Positions 13,492 through 13,824 of a stretch of 13,824 bases of DNA are shown here, one piece after another. Source of the stretch: Ilumatobacteraceae bacterium (GTDB lineage Bacteria > Actinomycetota > Acidimicrobiia > Acidimicrobiales > Ilumatobacteraceae); contig SKFX01000191.1 in NCBI GenBank assembly GCA_007117775.1, positions 1 through 13,824 of the forward strand, written 5' to 3'. The translations under genes and the position numbers were made by a program. The stretch's first letter is position 1. Each line of letters begins with the position of its first letter. The notes beneath the pieces were generated by a model. The model saw only the letters and a program-made list of their open reading frames with translations, was not told the DNA's origin and ran no database searches.

Positions 13492-13824
13492 TCATCGGGC
13501 GAGTACCTCGCCGCGCACCGCCTGGGTGCGTCGCTGCTGGACATGTCTCACGATCGCAGCGAGCCAGTCATCGCTGGTGTTCAGCTCGATGAGGTCCGCC
13601 CCTGATCGTGCGATCGCCCGGGAGAAAGCTGCTTCGCGTGCTGCGACCCGCTCGGCGAAGCGGTGCTGGACCGATGCGGTGATCCGGGCCTCGCGCTGGC
13701 GCCCGGTGGCCGGATCGCGCAGATTGATCAGACCGATGGGTGGCAGGTCGTGTTCACGGCGGTCGGTGACCCGCAGTGCCAACAGATCATGTCGCATTCC
13801 GAGGCGGGCGAGATGGTCCACCCA
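13492..13824 (-). CDS. DUF58 family protein, C-terminal 110 residues, truncated by window edge
   Basis: The visible part matches the C-terminus of DUF58 proteins, the partner of MoxR ATPases and BatA-like VWA proteins. It contains GMRHDLLALRVTDRREHDLP, GLINLRDPATGRQRE, an arginine/alanine-rich helix, and the end DLIELNTSDDWLAAIVRHVQ. The reading frame is open to the window edge, so the start and the N-terminal two-thirds are missing. The GTG at 13821 is internal. The TGA stop (13492-13494) lies 49 bp before the VWA gene on the same strand, so the two form an operon. A moxR gene would be expected upstream, outside the window. Confidence 0.85.
   Translation of the reverse strand, partial: WVDHLARLGMRHDLLALRVTDRREHDLPPIGLINLRDPATGRQREARITASVQHRFAERVAAREAAFSRAIARSGADLIELNTSDDWLAAIVRHVQQRRTQAVRGEVLAR

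Noticed and set aside
1..13824. Frequent GATC/CGATCG words as uptake or methylation-linked signals
   Set aside because: They occur mostly inside genes, where Ile-Asp and similar codon pairs in GC-rich DNA produce them. Without a count against codon-shuffled sequence there is no case for enrichment.

Overview
The window is gene-dense, GC-rich bacterial DNA with no RNA genes, mobile elements or CRISPR arrays. An F420-type luciferase-like oxidoreductase, a FadD19-like acyl-CoA ligase, a full-length acyl-CoA dehydrogenase, a soluble actinobacterial-type P450 and widespread leaderless-type promoters together suggest a high-GC actinobacterium. I favour the Acidimicrobiia/Ilumatobacter kind over a mycobacterium, but the genus is a guess.

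Layout. (1) 1-2014: a divergent lipid-catabolism pair, the start of an acyl-CoA synthetase (minus, cut by the left edge) and an acyl-CoA dehydrogenase (plus), around a shared 115-bp control region. (2) 2036-2578: a DUF1990 protein (minus), convergent with the dehydrogenase and divergent from a cytochrome P450 (2793-4016). The 214-bp gap between DUF1990 and the P450 holds overlapping perfect hairpins just upstream of the P450 promoter. (3) 4074-8059: two bacterial PH-domain membrane proteins (YdbS/YdbT-like, 4-bp overlap) followed 12 bp later by the translational GTPase typA. (4) 8102-10285: a large minus-strand protein joining a GH29 alpha-L-fucosidase-like catalytic domain to a right-handed beta-helix, with no visible signal peptide. 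(5) 10419-11285: an orphan larE, divergent from the fucosidase across a region with a 10-bp perfect inverted repeat. (6) 11351-12397: an F420-dependent LLM oxidoreductase. (7) 12456-13824: a minus-strand operon end, with the C-terminus of a DUF58 protein followed by a BatA-like von Willebrand A protein. This is the membrane part of a MoxR-DUF58-VWA cluster whose moxR would lie beyond the right edge.

How they may work together: the CoA ligase, dehydrogenase and P450 fit oxidation and beta-oxidation of an alkyl or isoprenoid (possibly sterol) side chain. That is inferred from family and proximity only. The other units look like separate functions.

The most consistent structural signal is that nearly every gene beginning a transcription unit has a TAnnnT-like hexamer 6-9 nt before its start codon and no convincing Shine-Dalgarno sequence, the signature of leaderless mRNAs. 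The operon-internal genes instead use a 4-bp overlap or a real Shine-Dalgarno. No stretch over 300 bp lacks a gene. The longest gap (2579-2792, 214 bp) is described through its regulatory elements.
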